A stretch of 64,000 nt of DNA from Ursus arctos (taxonomy: Eukaryota > Chordata > Mammalia > Carnivora > Ursidae). The notes under the pieces are model-generated. The model searched no databases. It saw only the letters and a list, made by a program, of their open reading frames with translations, and was not told where the DNA came from. The stretch lies in NCBI RefSeq assembly GCF_023065955.2, contig NW_026623078.1, positions 9,434,199 through 9,498,198 of the forward strand. Direction: 5' to 3'. Numbering within the stretch: position 1 is the first letter of the stretch; the number at the start of each line of letters is the position of its first letter. Positions 10,681-22,360 of the stretch are shown in pieces. The position numbers were made by a program, and so were the translations under genes.

Positions 10681-10889
10681 GGGGTACCTGGGTGGCTCAG
10701 TCAGTCAAGCGTCTGCCTTCAGCTTGGGACATGATCCCAGGGTCCTGGGATTCAGCCCTGAGTCGGTCTCCCTATTCAGGGGAAAGTCTGCTACTCCCTC
10801 TGCCTCTCTCCCCAGCTTGCGCTCTCTCTCTCTCTCTCTCACTCTCTCTCTTTTAAATAAATAAATAAAACCTTTTTTTTTAAAGAAAG
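10681..10889 (+). repeat. SINEC, full length
   Basis: Head 'ggggtacctgggtggctcag', body and a tail of CT dinucleotides, AAATAAAT and A/T runs. Target duplications aaatttaa at 10673-10680 and 10890-10897. Inserted in L1 ORF2. Confidence 0.95.
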
Positions 10890-12604
10890 AAATTTAACTA
10901 AGGGGATAAAAACATATGCACAGAGAACATCAAAACATTGCTGATAGTACTAAAGATCAAATTACATGGAAAAAAATTTCACCTTCAGGGAACAGAAACC
11001 ATAATATAAGATGGCAATATCCCCAAATAAATGTACAGATCCAGTGCAATACATGTTAAAATTCCAGCTAACATTTTTGTAGAAATTGAAAATGGATGAC
11101 AAAATTCATATGAAATTGCAAGGGGTACAAAATAGACAAATCAATCTTGAATAAAAAGAGTAAAATAGGAGGATGTGGAGTCCCCAATTTCAAATTTTAC
11201 TATAAAACAACAGTAATCAGGACAGTGTGGTATTGGTACAAGAATAGACATACAATCAATGGAATAGAGTTGAGATTCCATAAATAAAAGGATGTATTTG
11301 TTGATTTTTTACAAGGCTACCAAGACCATTCTATAGAGAACAACTAGTCTTTCAGCAATGGTGCTAGGACAAGTAGACATAAACATGAATGAATGCTAAC
11401 TTGACACAATACACAAAAGTATTTGAAAGTGATCCAAGACTGAAACTATAAACTCTTAGGAAAAAGAAAAAATAAGGCTAAATATTCCTGATCTCAGATT
11501 TGTCAAAAGATTCTTAAATATGACAGCAAGCATAGGAACAACAACAAATAGATAAATTTCATCAAAATTAAACACTTTCATGCTTCAAAGGGTGCTATCA
11601 GCAAAGTAAAAAAGCACATTATAAAATGTGAGAATCATATATCTGAAAAGGGACTTGAGTGTAGAATATGTAAATAATCCTTATAACTCAATGAGACAAC
11701 AAAATTTAAACGCAGGCAAAGTATCTGAACAGACTTTTCTGAGAAAGATCTACACATGACCAATAATCACATGAAAAGATCCTTGATATCATTAATCTTC
11801 AGGAAATGCAAATCAAAACTACTTAGATATTACCTCTCATGCACTAGGATAGTTAGAATAAAAAATCAGATAATAATAGATATTGGCAAGGATGTAGGAA
11901 AATGGGAACGCTTTTACGCTGGTAGTGGGATTTTAAAATGATGCATCCTCCTTGGAAAACAGTCTGGCAATTTCTCAAATGATTAAACATAGAGTTACCA
12001 TGTGACTCAAATTCTAGTCCTAAGTACATATACAAGAAATGAAAATATATGTTCACACAAAAACTTGAACATGAACGTTTTACAGCAGGATTATTCATAG
12101 CAGCCAAAAGGTAGAAACCAGTCAAATATCCATTGACTGAGGAATAACTGATAAAACATAAAGTATTCACACAATGGACTATTACTTAGCCATGAAAAGG
12201 AATATAGAACCAATATTAATGCAATGCTGTATCACTGACCAGTAATATCATACCAAGTGAAAGAAGACAGTCACAGAAGTCCAGATACAGTAAGTTTGTT
12301 CCATTTATACGGCATAGCTGGGACAGGCAAATCTGTGGAGACATAAAGTAAATTAATGAACGCTTAGGGCTGGAGGGGAAAAGAGGGATTGCGAAATGTG
12401 GGGAAGATGATAGCAAAAGGATATAGGGCTTCTTTTGAAGTGGTGAAAATATTCTAAAATTGTCTGTGGTGATGGCTACAGAAGTCCATGAGTATAGTAT
12501 AATCCATTGACTTGTACACTTTAAATGGGTTGAGTGCACTGTATGTAATTCATATTCTGGTAAAACTTACATTTTTTTTAAATAACTGTTTTTTAAAAAA
12601 AACA

Positions 12605-12945
12605 GTTTTTATTTGGATAGAGTTGACACAATATTACATTAGTTTCAGGTATACAACATAGTGATTCAACTTCTGTATATGTTATGTATGCTCACCACAA
12701 GTGTAGCTACCATATGATACCATATAATGCTATTATAATATCATTGATTATATTATTTATGCTGTACCTTTCATCCCCATGATTTATTCATTCCATAATT
12801 GGAAGTCTGTATCTCTCATTCTCCTTCACTTATTTTGCCCATCCCCTCAACTCCTACCCCTCTGGCAACTACCAGTTTGTTCTCTGTATTTATAGTTCTG
12901 ATTCTGCTTTCTGTTTGTTTCTTCATTTAGAACTTAACAAAAATT
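12605..12945 (-). mobile_element. L1 3' end fragment, minus strand
   Basis: Read on the + strand it starts with T-rich sequence and continues 'attacattagtttcaggtat', 'caacatagtgattcaacttc' and 'aactaccagtttgttctctg', the reverse of an older L1 3' UTR. It directly abuts the end of the preceding + strand L1, giving a tail-to-tail arrangement. Confidence 0.8.
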
Positions 12946-12949
12946 TTAA

Positions 12950-13350
12950 AAAGAATGAGACATTCAGGTAAAGAAGGGAGAATGCCTATGTAGGCGGCAC
13001 AGCCAAGGTGCAGAGGGAAGAGTATCTGCAGAGGCAAGGAAAGGAAGCAGACATCTAAAGGTCTTATTTGGTGCTAATGAGTTCAGATTTTCTCTAAGAG
13101 AATAGAATAACAAGGCAGTGACTTAATCAGCATGCTTTTTTACTACAAATTGGTAGCATGGTAAGGACTGGTTTGGTAAGAAGCAAGATTGGAGGTAATA
13201 ACTCCCAATAAGTAACCCAAGAGAGAAGGGATAAGGACCTGAATTTAGGTGATATGAATGGAGAGGAAAGGGTATACCTTAAGGATATTTCAGACATAAA
13301 ATGATCAGATCTTGATATCTTCATGTCAGCGATAAGGAACACTGGATAAT
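12950..13350. repeat. Old interspersed repeat, family not assigned
   Basis: Phrases such as 'aaggcagtgacttaatcagc', 'gcaagattggaggtaataac' and 'aagtaacccaagagagaagg' resemble a common mammalian repeat whose family I cannot name with certainty. Similar wording occurs at 31430-33020. Unique sequence is possible. Confidence 0.35.
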
Positions 13351-15015
13351 AGAGAGGACTCTCAGGACTTCCACGTGACAGGGTGTACGGTGAGTGCTTT
13401 GGCTGAAGGTGTCCTGATCCACCCCCTCAGACTCCATGTGCATTCTCTGTGCCTTAATGGTTGCTGCTACTCAAGGGAAATTAACCTTCTGGCTGTGGCT
13501 TATTTGTGAAAGGAATTTAAGTAGTGAATGCAGTAGCAGCTAAGTAACAAGGTATATAGGAATGTGATAGACAGGACATTGACTTCATATCTAAAAGTCA
13601 GTAAGAAGCAACACAGCATATTGGCAGCTTGAAATTGTGTCTCAGTGGCAAAGAAATGAGTCAGTGATTTTAATTACAAAGGCTTATCAAGAAAATGTTC
13701 TCAAATAGCCATAAAGTAATCAGAAAAGTGCATTCCTTTGTTTATTCTTAAAACCCTTTTGAGTCAGTTTGCAGTACTTTAAAAAATATAACATTATTAA
13801 ACAGTACATTTAAAAAATATATTGAACTATCGATGTATAAATTACAGTTTCATTTATCATGTCAACCGATAATTTAGAAAAAATTTCCAGTTTGAGCAAT
13901 GACATAATTATTACCATATTCCAGAAGTAGATATTAAAATTTATGGATATTCAACTATTGAGTGGTAAAATCAGATCTGAATTTCATGTGTTCTAGCACC
14001 AAACTCCATGCTCACATGCTCTTTAAGTGATATCTTACTGTCTATCTAATTATCCCATGTATTTTTATTGGCCAAATATTTGTTTTTAAAAATAAGGGAC
14101 AGTACCACAGATATAAGGTTGTGCTTATCTTTTAAAGTTATCTAAGATTTGCTTAAATATAAGCCTCTTAAATCATTTAATTTTGTTCTATTTAAAGTGA
14201 TTTGAGAGACTTTATAAATGTAGTCAGGTTGTAGTTACATTTTACTTTCCCTAGGAAAGCCACAATTAGGTCTATTGTTGGCCACACATGTTTCTCCTTG
14301 TCTGCTTTCACTTGTGTAGACAGAAAATTGAGCTTTTGTAATGAAAAATAATTTTCTATGGAAATTAAACTCTATTGTAGTTCATACATACTAAGTAATG
14401 GAAAGCATGCCTTACAGATGGAAGGAGGCATCAGAGGATTATAGCCACCATTCAGAATCAACATGGGTGGCCAATATAAGCATTAATGTCTTTCTCTTTA
14501 TCAACAACAATAATCAGCATTTTGAAGCAAAGAATAATTTACTATTTCTATTAAAAACCCCTTAGGAGATCTTGTCTTAAGACTGGGAGTTAGGTTTTCA
14601 GACCTGCATCTTGAAAATCAGTATCTCCAATTTTTGCCAAAACAGAAATCATAATGGGCAGGTAAGTAACAAAGGCAGGTGGTTTTCCAAGTTATGGATA
14701 GTATTGCAAGTGGAAGTAATTAGGCCTATAATATATTCTATTATAAAATAACACCTCTTGGACAATAAGTGAATGAGAAGCCAGGTAATTTTATCTTGGC
14801 TAATAAATGAGATGGCTGTCATGTCTTTACGTCCAATCAGTGCCCCTTTCCTGGAGATTATTTTCCTATGCTTCCAGAAGCTCTTTTATTGTTGTTGGAA
14901 TCTGCCTGACATCAGTCTTTTTACACTTTGACCTAATTTTTACATTACATCCTTTATTTTGTGTAGACTTAAAGAAGTCTCCCTCACACCCTCTTTACTC
15001 ACAAAAGGGGACAAA
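13351..15015. other. Unique AT-rich sequence, no gene seen
   Basis: No element, RNA gene or exon-like frame recognised. The longest frame, at 14807-15157 (116 codons on +), is leucine/serine-rich with no motif, and its last third overlaps MIR-like sequence. Confidence 0.5.
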
Positions 15016-15130
15016 CACTTTTATTATCTATCTAAGTGATCTTGAGAAACCACATTTAACAGCTAAGGTCTCAGTTTCCTCATCTTTACAACTGGGGAAG
15101 AAATTCAGAGACATCAAACAATGTAGTGCA
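15016..15130 (+). repeat. MIR fragment
   Basis: 'gtctcagtttcctcatcttt' followed by 'acaactggggaagaaa' is the MIR core in + orientation, after a decayed 'gtgatcttgagaaaccacat'. Only the centre is recognisable. Confidence 0.6.
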
Positions 15131-16251
15131 GTTGAGGAATGGAATTTTGCACAATAATTTTCTAGATATTTTACATTTTGATACATAGCTCTCAAAGTCT
15201 TTGAGATTAAAACATAGACTTCAGTGCATTTATTTTAAAAGAGGATGTAGTTATAAATCTCTGACCTATATCAAATATGGGGGCATTCTTTTATGGTTTG
15301 TTTTCTCCATCATACATGACAGCAGCTTCCCTGAGTTCACCATTGCACCCAGGTACCAGAGATATCAACAGAGCTCCAGCGATAAACTGTAAACTGGAAA
15401 ATCTTTCCACCTTTTCTTCTTCTTTCTCCTAAGGTCACTTCAATTTTGTGACCCAGAGGACTAGCCAGTATAGAGATTATATTTCAAATAGTCTGTTAAC
15501 ATGCAAAAATTGCAAATGCTTACCTGTGGTACAGTAAGAAAGACTGGAATATTACAATAATAATGTATGTAGCTGGTGCCATCCGATGAGTTGATGTGTC
15601 AGAAAGAGGAAGGCACAGACATAAGCATTCTTTATGTATACATTTCTGATGAGGCTGTGAAATGGTTCACATAATGTGCGTCTTTCCTTGCAAAGTATAG
15701 TGGCACCAACTAAAAATAAGCTGATATAGGATCCTTACCTTTGAAATAATGTATTTGCACAACTCCCCGAGGTAGTATGCACATAAGCCCAATGCTTGTT
15801 TTCCCATCCCACCTACTCCTAATTGTACTCATTTGCTAATGAAAGGTAAGAAACACCAGTGACAATTTGGCATGCAAATAGAGTTTTGTTACTTTATGAA
15901 TGTTGAATGTGCCAGTTTTTTAAAGTTGTATTTAGCAACTGCAAACTGGGCTCCTGATGGTTTCACATGGGTAAAGCAATTTTTTATCTGAATCCTTTCT
16001 GTCCCAAGAGAGCAGCATCAATACTCTGTTGCTTATTTAGTACCAAATGAGATTTATGCAAATCTCTCATTTGTATAGAAATCTAATGATTTTAGGGTGT
16101 CATTATTTCTAATTCTTGGTGGGTTTTGTTATCCTGGTTGATGGAAAAATAACTGCTTAACCACACATGCTTTCCTTCAAGATTGACTTTTTCCAAAGTA
16201 GCCATGAAGTGTATCATATTTCAATATAGCCTATTATTAAGTGCATTATTA
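15131..16251. other. Unique sequence, no gene seen
   Basis: No element recognised. Small open frames only. Confidence 0.5.
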
Positions 16252-16266
16252 AAGTAACATTCTTCT

Positions 16267-16434
16267 TTTTTAAGATTTTATTTATTTATTTGACAGAGAG
16301 AGAGAGAGAGCACAAGCAGGCAGAGCAGCAGGCAGAGGGAGAGGGAGAAGCAGTCTCCCTGCTGAGCAAAGGGCCTGATGTGGGGCTCGAACCCAGGACC
16401 CTGGGATCATGACCTGAGCCAAAAGCAGATGCTT
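16267..16434 (-). repeat. SINEC, 5'-truncated, with perfect target duplication
   Basis: On the + strand it begins with the reverse A-tail and 'aagattttatttatttattt', a GA-rich tract and the body, then ends at 'aaaagcagatgctt' where the remaining ~30 bases of tRNA head should follow. Exact 15-bp target duplications aagtaacattcttct at 16252-16266 and 16435-16449 prove the element was short when inserted. Confidence 0.93.
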
Positions 16435-16449
16435 AAGTAACATTCTTCT

Positions 16450-17017
16450 AAATCACCCTGAGAGCACCCTGCTTCCAAACCTTCTAGGTAGTGAATATTA
16501 TACCAAATCATTCCTTTAGAACAGTGATCTCTTAATGGCGAGAGCTGGAAGAGAACAGAATATACCCTAAGACCATCAGGGAGGTCTTGGTCAAATTCAT
16601 TCCAATCGGATATAAATGACATGGTCAGGTAGTGTTAAAAGATAAACTAAGGCATATTAAAATTTTAAGAGTTTGAGCAAAAATCACTTTGAACCAGATT
16701 ATGCCAAACTGGGAGTGGTTAGGAGGACTTCACCAATAGAAGGCAGAGGAAAGATTTATATAAAGAAAGTGTGGAAGCAAAGAAAGGAAATTATTTGATT
16801 GGTTATAGGTTCAAATGTCATTGGCTATTTGTGATTGGTTGTCATTAGTGCTTTAATTTTGTAACCTTGAGGCATTTATAAGCTTAGATTTGGGCCACCA
16901 GGGCATTAGGAGTCTAATGGACTCCTTGTTCAATTAATTGAACAATAGGAGTGACTCTTATAGTCCCCAAGTGGGTGTAACAGTGAGATAGACTTCCAAA
17001 CACTGAGAGAGGCTTAA
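16450..17017. other. Unique sequence, no gene seen
   Basis: No element or gene recognised between two SINEs. Confidence 0.45.
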
Positions 17018-17032
17018 AACTTCTTCAAATGG

Positions 17033-17190
17033 GGGCGCCTTGGGCTCAGGGTGTGATCCCCACGTTATGAGATCGAGCCCCACATCAGACTCCTCCACTG
17101 TGAGCCTGCTTCTTCCTCCCCCACTCCCCCTGCTTGTGTTGTCTCTCTCTCTGTCAAATAAATAAATAAAATCTTAAAAAAAAAAAAACC
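17033..17190 (+). repeat. SINEC with internal deletion of the tRNA head
   Basis: The copy reads 'ggcgccttgggctcagggtg', skipping about 40 bases between the first seven bases and the distal body, so the internal Pol III A-box region is gone. Exact 15-bp target duplications aacttcttcaaatgg at 17018-17032 and 17191-17205 flank it. Confidence 0.93.
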
Positions 17191-17370
17191 AACTTCTTCA
17201 AATGGTAAATTTCTTGGGTTTTTGCTTTTTTTCCCTGGGAGATATAATTTCACAATAAAAAGTATGGGAGCAAAATAATTAATACATTCTAGGCATCAAT
17301 TCTGTGGTTGTATCCAGCCATCATTCCGTCCTTCACTCCTTTTCTCCTTTTTTATCTTTATCTTTCTTTT

Positions 17371-17568
17371 TTTAAAAGATTTGTTAATTAATTTATTTGG
17401 CAGAGAGAGAGACAGTGAGGGAGGGAACACAAGCAGGGGGAGTGGGAAAGGGAGAAACAGGCTTCCTGCCGAGCAGGGAGCCCAATGCGGGGCTCAGTCC
17501 CAGAATGCTGGGATCATGACCTGAGCCGAAGGCAGACACTTAACGACTGAGCCACCCATGTGCCCCTG
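17371..17568 (-). repeat. SINEC, full length
   Basis: Reverse A-tail, GA-rich tract, body and reversed head ending 'gagccacccatgtgcccc'. Target duplications tttatctttctttt at about 17357-17370 and 17571-17584. Confidence 0.93.
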
Positions 17569-17705
17569 CCTTTATCTTTCTTTTTTCTTCTTGGTTCTCT
17601 TTCTTTTTCTCTTTCTTCGCATACATGTTCTCTACTTTCTTCTTCCTCTCCTGTCTTTATCCTTCCCTCTCTCTTTCTCCTTTTCCTTCCTCTCTCTGAT
17701 TTCCT
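17569..17705. repeat. CT-rich simple repeat
   Basis: Imperfect TTTCTT / CTCTTT tract next to the SINE. Open frames through it (for example plus 17560-17856, minus 17514-17780) are low-complexity Phe/Leu/Ser or Arg/Glu/Lys runs, not genes. Confidence 0.85.
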
Positions 17706-18965
17706 ACTTTTTCCATTTGACATGTGGGTTGCACCACAGTATGGATATTTAATAAGAGGTGGAGAAAAAAAAAAAGACATACTGTCAGATCATGCCTCTC
17801 ATAGTCCACAGAAGAATTTCTCGTTTTTTTTTTTTTCCTTTCCTGTAGGCACCTAGGAAATTTTATTTTATTTTCTTATTTTACTTTATTTGTAGAGGTG
17901 CTCTGCAGTAAAACCAAACACTAACAGACAAATGAATTAGGGAAATACTCTTGTATCTCCCTTTTTAATTAATCATAATTTTCATGAACAGGCTCAAATC
18001 TTTGAAAAGCTAGTACCAAAGATGGATGTTATTCCAGATGGATGGTGTTATAAACCCGTTTGACCTTGAAGCTTCCCCCCCCCAATAATTCTTAGGAATA
18101 TTACAAAGAAACAATTTTGGAAAATGTCATTGTGTTTAGGTCTCCTGGAGAACAATGGAACAAGGATCTATCCATTCTGACCCTCAACACATTACCCAAG
18201 AAAAAGAACACATTATTACAGTGGAAGGTAGTAGTTCCTGAGTTTTCCAAAAGTTTGAAATTTGTTTTTCAAATCAAGCTGAAATTCTGCTTCCTAAAGA
18301 GTCTATTTACCTCCTGGTACAATTTTTGGTCTACTTGTCCTAAATCTATGTAATCTTTTTTCTACATGGAAATTATTCAGACATATAAAAACTATTTATG
18401 TTATCATTTTACTGAATGAACTCTCCTCTTAGCAAAACATTACTGATTCTTCTTCCTACAGATGGCATAGTTTAAAATTTTCCTTGCCACATTTTGTCAC
18501 TTCCCATGTATGCAAACATTATTTTTATAAATATATATTTTCTCTATTTGTAACTATTTTCACTTAATCTATCAATTCGATTAAAAGAAATGTTTATTGA
18601 GTGCCTTCTAGGTAAGCGGCAGTCCGCTAAATTAAGAAACTCACACATATAAACACAGGATGACATATAAGTACAGAATTTATAATCTTTGCTGAGCAAA
18701 GGTGAGATCAGCGTTTAGCATGCATTCTTACCTCCTCTAGTTCCTCTTCCCTCTAAAATGTTTGCCTACTGAAGAACATAAAGGACAAAAATGTACCCTC
18801 CACATATTTTTGCAGTAGGAGTTCGAGATGAAAATTAGATTCAACAATTACTTGAGGTTCAGCAGGTAAAAATGAAAAGAAGCCCCTATTCTGCCTTCTT
18901 TTGCTGTTTGTAGCTGTAGAGCAAGGTCATGTAGGCATGTTTTCTGTATATTTGTTGCCTTCCTT
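17706..18965. other. Unique sequence, no gene seen
   Basis: Apart from a short possible MIR-type phrase near 18595-18665 ('tttattgagtgccttctagg'), nothing was recognised. Confidence 0.45.
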
Positions 18966-18980
18966 TGCTTTTCTTTTTCT

Positions 18981-19177
18981 TTTTCTTTTTTTTAAAGATT
19001 TTATTTATTTATTCGACAGAGAGAGATAGCCAGCGAGAAAGGGAACACAGCAGGGGAGTGGGAGAGGAAGAAGCAGGCTCATAGCGGAGGAGCCTGATGT
19101 GGGGCTCGATTCCATAACGCCAGGATCACGCCCTGAGCCGAAGGCAGACGCTTAACCGCTGTGCCACCCAGGTGCCC
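18981..19177 (-). repeat. SINEC, young subtype, full length
   Basis: Reverse-oriented copy of the subtype with 'atagcggaggagcctgatgt' and 'cttaaccgctgtgccaccca'. Exact 15-bp target duplications tgcttttctttttct at 18966-18980 and 19179-19193. Confidence 0.95.
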
Positions 19178-19264
19178 CTGCTTTTCTTTTTCTGCCACAG
19201 TATTCCAGAATCTAGCTTCTCTTTGCTGGCTGTCAGGAAGGAAATAGCAATATTCAGATTTTTT

Positions 19265-19454
19265 TTTCTTTTAAAGCTTTATTTATTTACTTACTTATTT
19301 ATTTTACACAGGTAGAGAGAGAGCACAAGTGGGGGGAGGCGCAGAGGGAGAAGCAGACTCTCTGCTGAGCAAGCAGGGCTCAATTCCAGGATTCTGGGAT
19401 CATGACCTGAGCCGAAGGCAGATGCTTACTGGACTGAACCACCCAGGCGCCCCC
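19265..19454 (-). repeat. SINEC, full length
   Basis: Reverse A/T-rich tail, GA-rich tract, body and head ending 'ccacccaggcgccccc'. Target duplications atattcagattttt (19250-19263) and atactcagattttt (19455-19468) differ at one base. Confidence 0.93.
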
Positions 19455-19469
19455 ATACTCAGATTTTTA

Positions 19470-21599
19470 ATGCTGGTGACCAGTTTCATTAGTGGTAGAG
19501 AGGAACACATGTCTGCAATATGAAGAAGCTGCCTTATTCTCATTTCTGATTTGGTGTTCAGTTATACTATTGTGTTCTTGACCTCAATGTCTCCAGTAGT
19601 AACCTCCAGACTCTTTAACTTCACACCAGTGCCATAGGTAGTTCTTCTGATGAACTAGTTTTGGAAAATTTTCTCATCCAGCCTAAAACCTGTTCACACA
19701 TTTATTCCAAAGATTTAGTAAGCACAAATGTATTACATTATTTCTTGCTTAAAATACCTAGAGTGAATTTTGTTTCTGATACAAAATTTGGATTAATAAG
19801 GTATTTGCTACCAGAAGCAGTTAATGTTCAATACCTTGGATGAGGGAAATGTGAGGTGGTTATCCAACTAGAAAAGAGATAAAGGCAGTGAGGATTTATA
19901 TGCTGTTGAATAATTAGAGTCTGATGGTCCAAGATGTGTGGCGGAAAATGCAACTCAAATTGTTGCAATTGGTGTTGTTGTTTTCTAGAATGAATCACCT
20001 ATCGAAGATAAAAATTTAAGAAATCAATTTACAGCTAGAATAGAAATGGAATCTATCAATCTTAAGGTTGGCCTCAGCTTAACTCTGGAGTGTTTAAAAA
20101 GAAGGATGATTTGCTCATGAATCAGGCAGCATAGTTGTGTGGATGCAAGTTATATAAGCCTCAACAGCATTGACTTCCTGAACCTAAGGATAGTCTAGCT
20201 AATGTGACTACGATTGCCCAAATTGTCAAGAGATGAGACCAATGCTGAGACCCCAATATGGAAGTTAAAAATATAACTTATCCCTAAATCAGGACACTTT
20301 TAAGAGAGAAAGGATAAATTCAATAATTATTCCAGGTTAAGTGAAACTTTTTCATGCACTGGAAGGGGAGATGCCACCCATCAATAATATCAACATTAAA
20401 TTGAACCCTATTATATCTTGGAGAAAGCAAAGGAGACTTTTTCTGGATGTGAACTTACGTTCAGTTCTCACTATGCTACCACCACCATCCATAGAGATCC
20501 TGAATACTTTGTTCATCACTGCAGTGTTCCACACATTATTAACTCTGACATATAGAGTTACATTACAGAAGAAGAAATGAGTCTGTGGGTTCATATCCAT
20601 TAGACGCATTGTTTCCTATGTATTTGGGTCTTATAGAATGATTAAATGTAATATTTAAGACTCAGTTTTGGTACCTTCTGAGATTAGGGTTCCATTCCAC
20701 AAGTCTCTCTGAAACAGTGATTAATATATACTGTGGTTTCTCTTATGGTCAAAGTACAGGAGTTGTGGGTCAGAAAGATGGAGGTGACATGATAGCAGCC
20801 ACATTTCTACTCTAGTGATCCCCATACAAAATATTTCCTTCCAATCTTCTTGATCTCAGGGTCTAATGGTTACAGATGTTAGTATTTAAGAGCAGAATGT
20901 TTCCACCAGGGGGAACTGTAATGCTACCATGGAAAAATAAATTTACCATTTAGAATGCTAATGCCCTGATCCAAGAAAAAAAAAAAGATTCCTCTGTTAT
21001 CTGGATGCTAGATTTATATCAAGGCAAATATTATTGCAGTGATTAGGGAGACATTTATCTAGAGGCCAGAGAATCATCTAGGATTCCTCCTAGTACTGCC
21101 ATATTTGGTAGTGAAAGTTTATGGAAAATAAGATCAATCTTGTTAAAGAAAACCTCAGACTTCTTAAAAATGAGGGGTTAGTAACCTACCTGGTTAAAAA
21201 AAAATGCTAACTTGCTTATTTTCTGGCTGGAGGCAAAGAACACATGGAACGGAGGGTCAGAAAAGGAATGATAATACCAACCATAGCCATATAAAGGAAA
21301 GATGGCATTAGTAGTCCATGGATCTTCTTGGTGTGTTCTGTACTTATTTATTACTGTCAATACATTTTTCTTCTTTCTTTTTGCCATTATTTTACATAAA
21401 GTATGTTAGTGGTGACTCATTTAAAATTTAGTTCTTGAGTTGCAGGCTATTAATTTGGAATTAATTAGAAAGGCAATGAATACCATCCAAAAAGGATGCA
21501 AAAACTAATGGTAGAGAGAAGTTGATCATGTTTTTATTTATAAATAGGAAACTTGCATTATGTTAGATGGAATGATAAAATTGATGCTACTTCTAGGGT
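19470..21599. other. Unique sequence, no gene seen
   Basis: No repeat or gene recognised over about 2.1 kb. The overlapping opposite-strand frames at 20341-20609 have no recognisable motifs. Confidence 0.45.
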
Positions 21600-22155
21600 T
21601 TTTTTTTTTAGGGTAAAATATGCTTAATGTAATATTTATCAGTCTAACAATTGAAAGTGTACAATTCAATGGCATTAAATGCATTCACAACTTTCTATAA
21701 CCATCACCACTATGCTTAAAACTTTTTCATGATCCCCAACATAAAGTTTGTACTCACTGAACAAAATTCTCCACTCCTCCTCCCTGCCTCTGGTAGCCTC
21801 TATTCCACTTTCAGTCACTATGAATTTGCTTATTATAGGTACTTCACAAACATGGAATAATACAGTATTTGTTCTTCTATCTCGAGCTTATTTCACTTAG
21901 CAGAATATTTTTGAGGTCTCTACATGTACTATATATGAAAATTTCTTTCCTTTTTGTGGCTGGATATTACTCTATTGTATGTATACACCATATTTTGTTT
22001 GTAGATGGACACATTGGTTGTTTCAACCTTTTGGCTATTGTAAATAATGCTATGAACATTGATGTACAAATAACTGAGTTAATGCTTTCAAGTCCTTTGG
22101 ATATATACCTAGAAGTAGAAATGCAGGGTCATATGGTAGTTGTATGTTGAACTGG

Positions 22156-22360
22156 TTTTTTTTTAAATATTTATTTGTTTATTTTAGAGAGAGATAGAGA
22201 GAGAGTGCAGGGGAGGGGAAGGGCAGAAGGAGAGAGTCCTAAGCTGACTTCATACTATGCACAGAGCCTCACGTGGGGCTCAGTCTCATCCCCTTGAGAT
22301 CATGATCTGAGTCAAAACTAGGAGTCAGATGCCTAACAACTGTGCCACCCAGGTGCCCCT
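22156..22360 (-). repeat. SINEC inserted in the A-tail of a younger L1
   Basis: Reverse tail, GA-rich tract and body ending 'gccacccaggtgcccctt'. It lies between the left target duplication of the nested L1 and that L1's own poly-T start, so it entered the L1's A-tail or inserted right at it. Confidence 0.9.

Larger units (their letters stand above)
2595..12575 (+). mobile_element. Old L1 (L1M-type) LINE, near full length, heavily broken
   Basis: Successive blocks match parts of an old mammalian L1 read 5' to 3' on the + strand: a GC-richer 5' region (about 2595-4350, the least certain part), ORF1 (about 4440-5570), ORF2 endonuclease (about 7060-7790), the ORF2 linker (about 8400-8760), reverse transcriptase (about 10080-11400) and the ORF2 end plus 3' UTR (to about 12575, with the 'tacactttaaatgggttgag' tail typical of L1MA/L1MB 3' ends). 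Intervening DNA is younger: SINEs at 4966, 5856, 6830, 10310 and 10681, a GC-rich insert at 6196, a second ORF2 piece at 7790 and Tigger1 at 8820. ORF1 and ORF2 carry many stops and frameshifts, so the element is dead. The subfamily name is approximate. Confidence 0.8.
10085..12575 (+). pseudogene. L1 ORF2 reverse transcriptase to 3' UTR remnant
   Basis: ORF2 resumes after Tigger1 with RT palm sequence ('caaagatgtccactctaatc', 'tctctgtttgcagatt'), is cut by two SINEs, then runs through the C-terminal half ('ggcaatatccccaaataaat', 'aaacaacagtaatcaggaca', 'gtggtattggtacaagaata') into the 3' UTR ('tggactattacttagccatg', 'tgtggtgatggctacagaag'). The catalytic FADD-type motif region is interrupted by the SINE at 10310. 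Frame breaks are numerous and no functional protein is possible. Confidence 0.85.

Noticed and set aside
17514..17856. Frames of 64-98 codons over a CT-rich tract
   Set aside because: Low-complexity product of the simple repeat and the neighbouring SINE.
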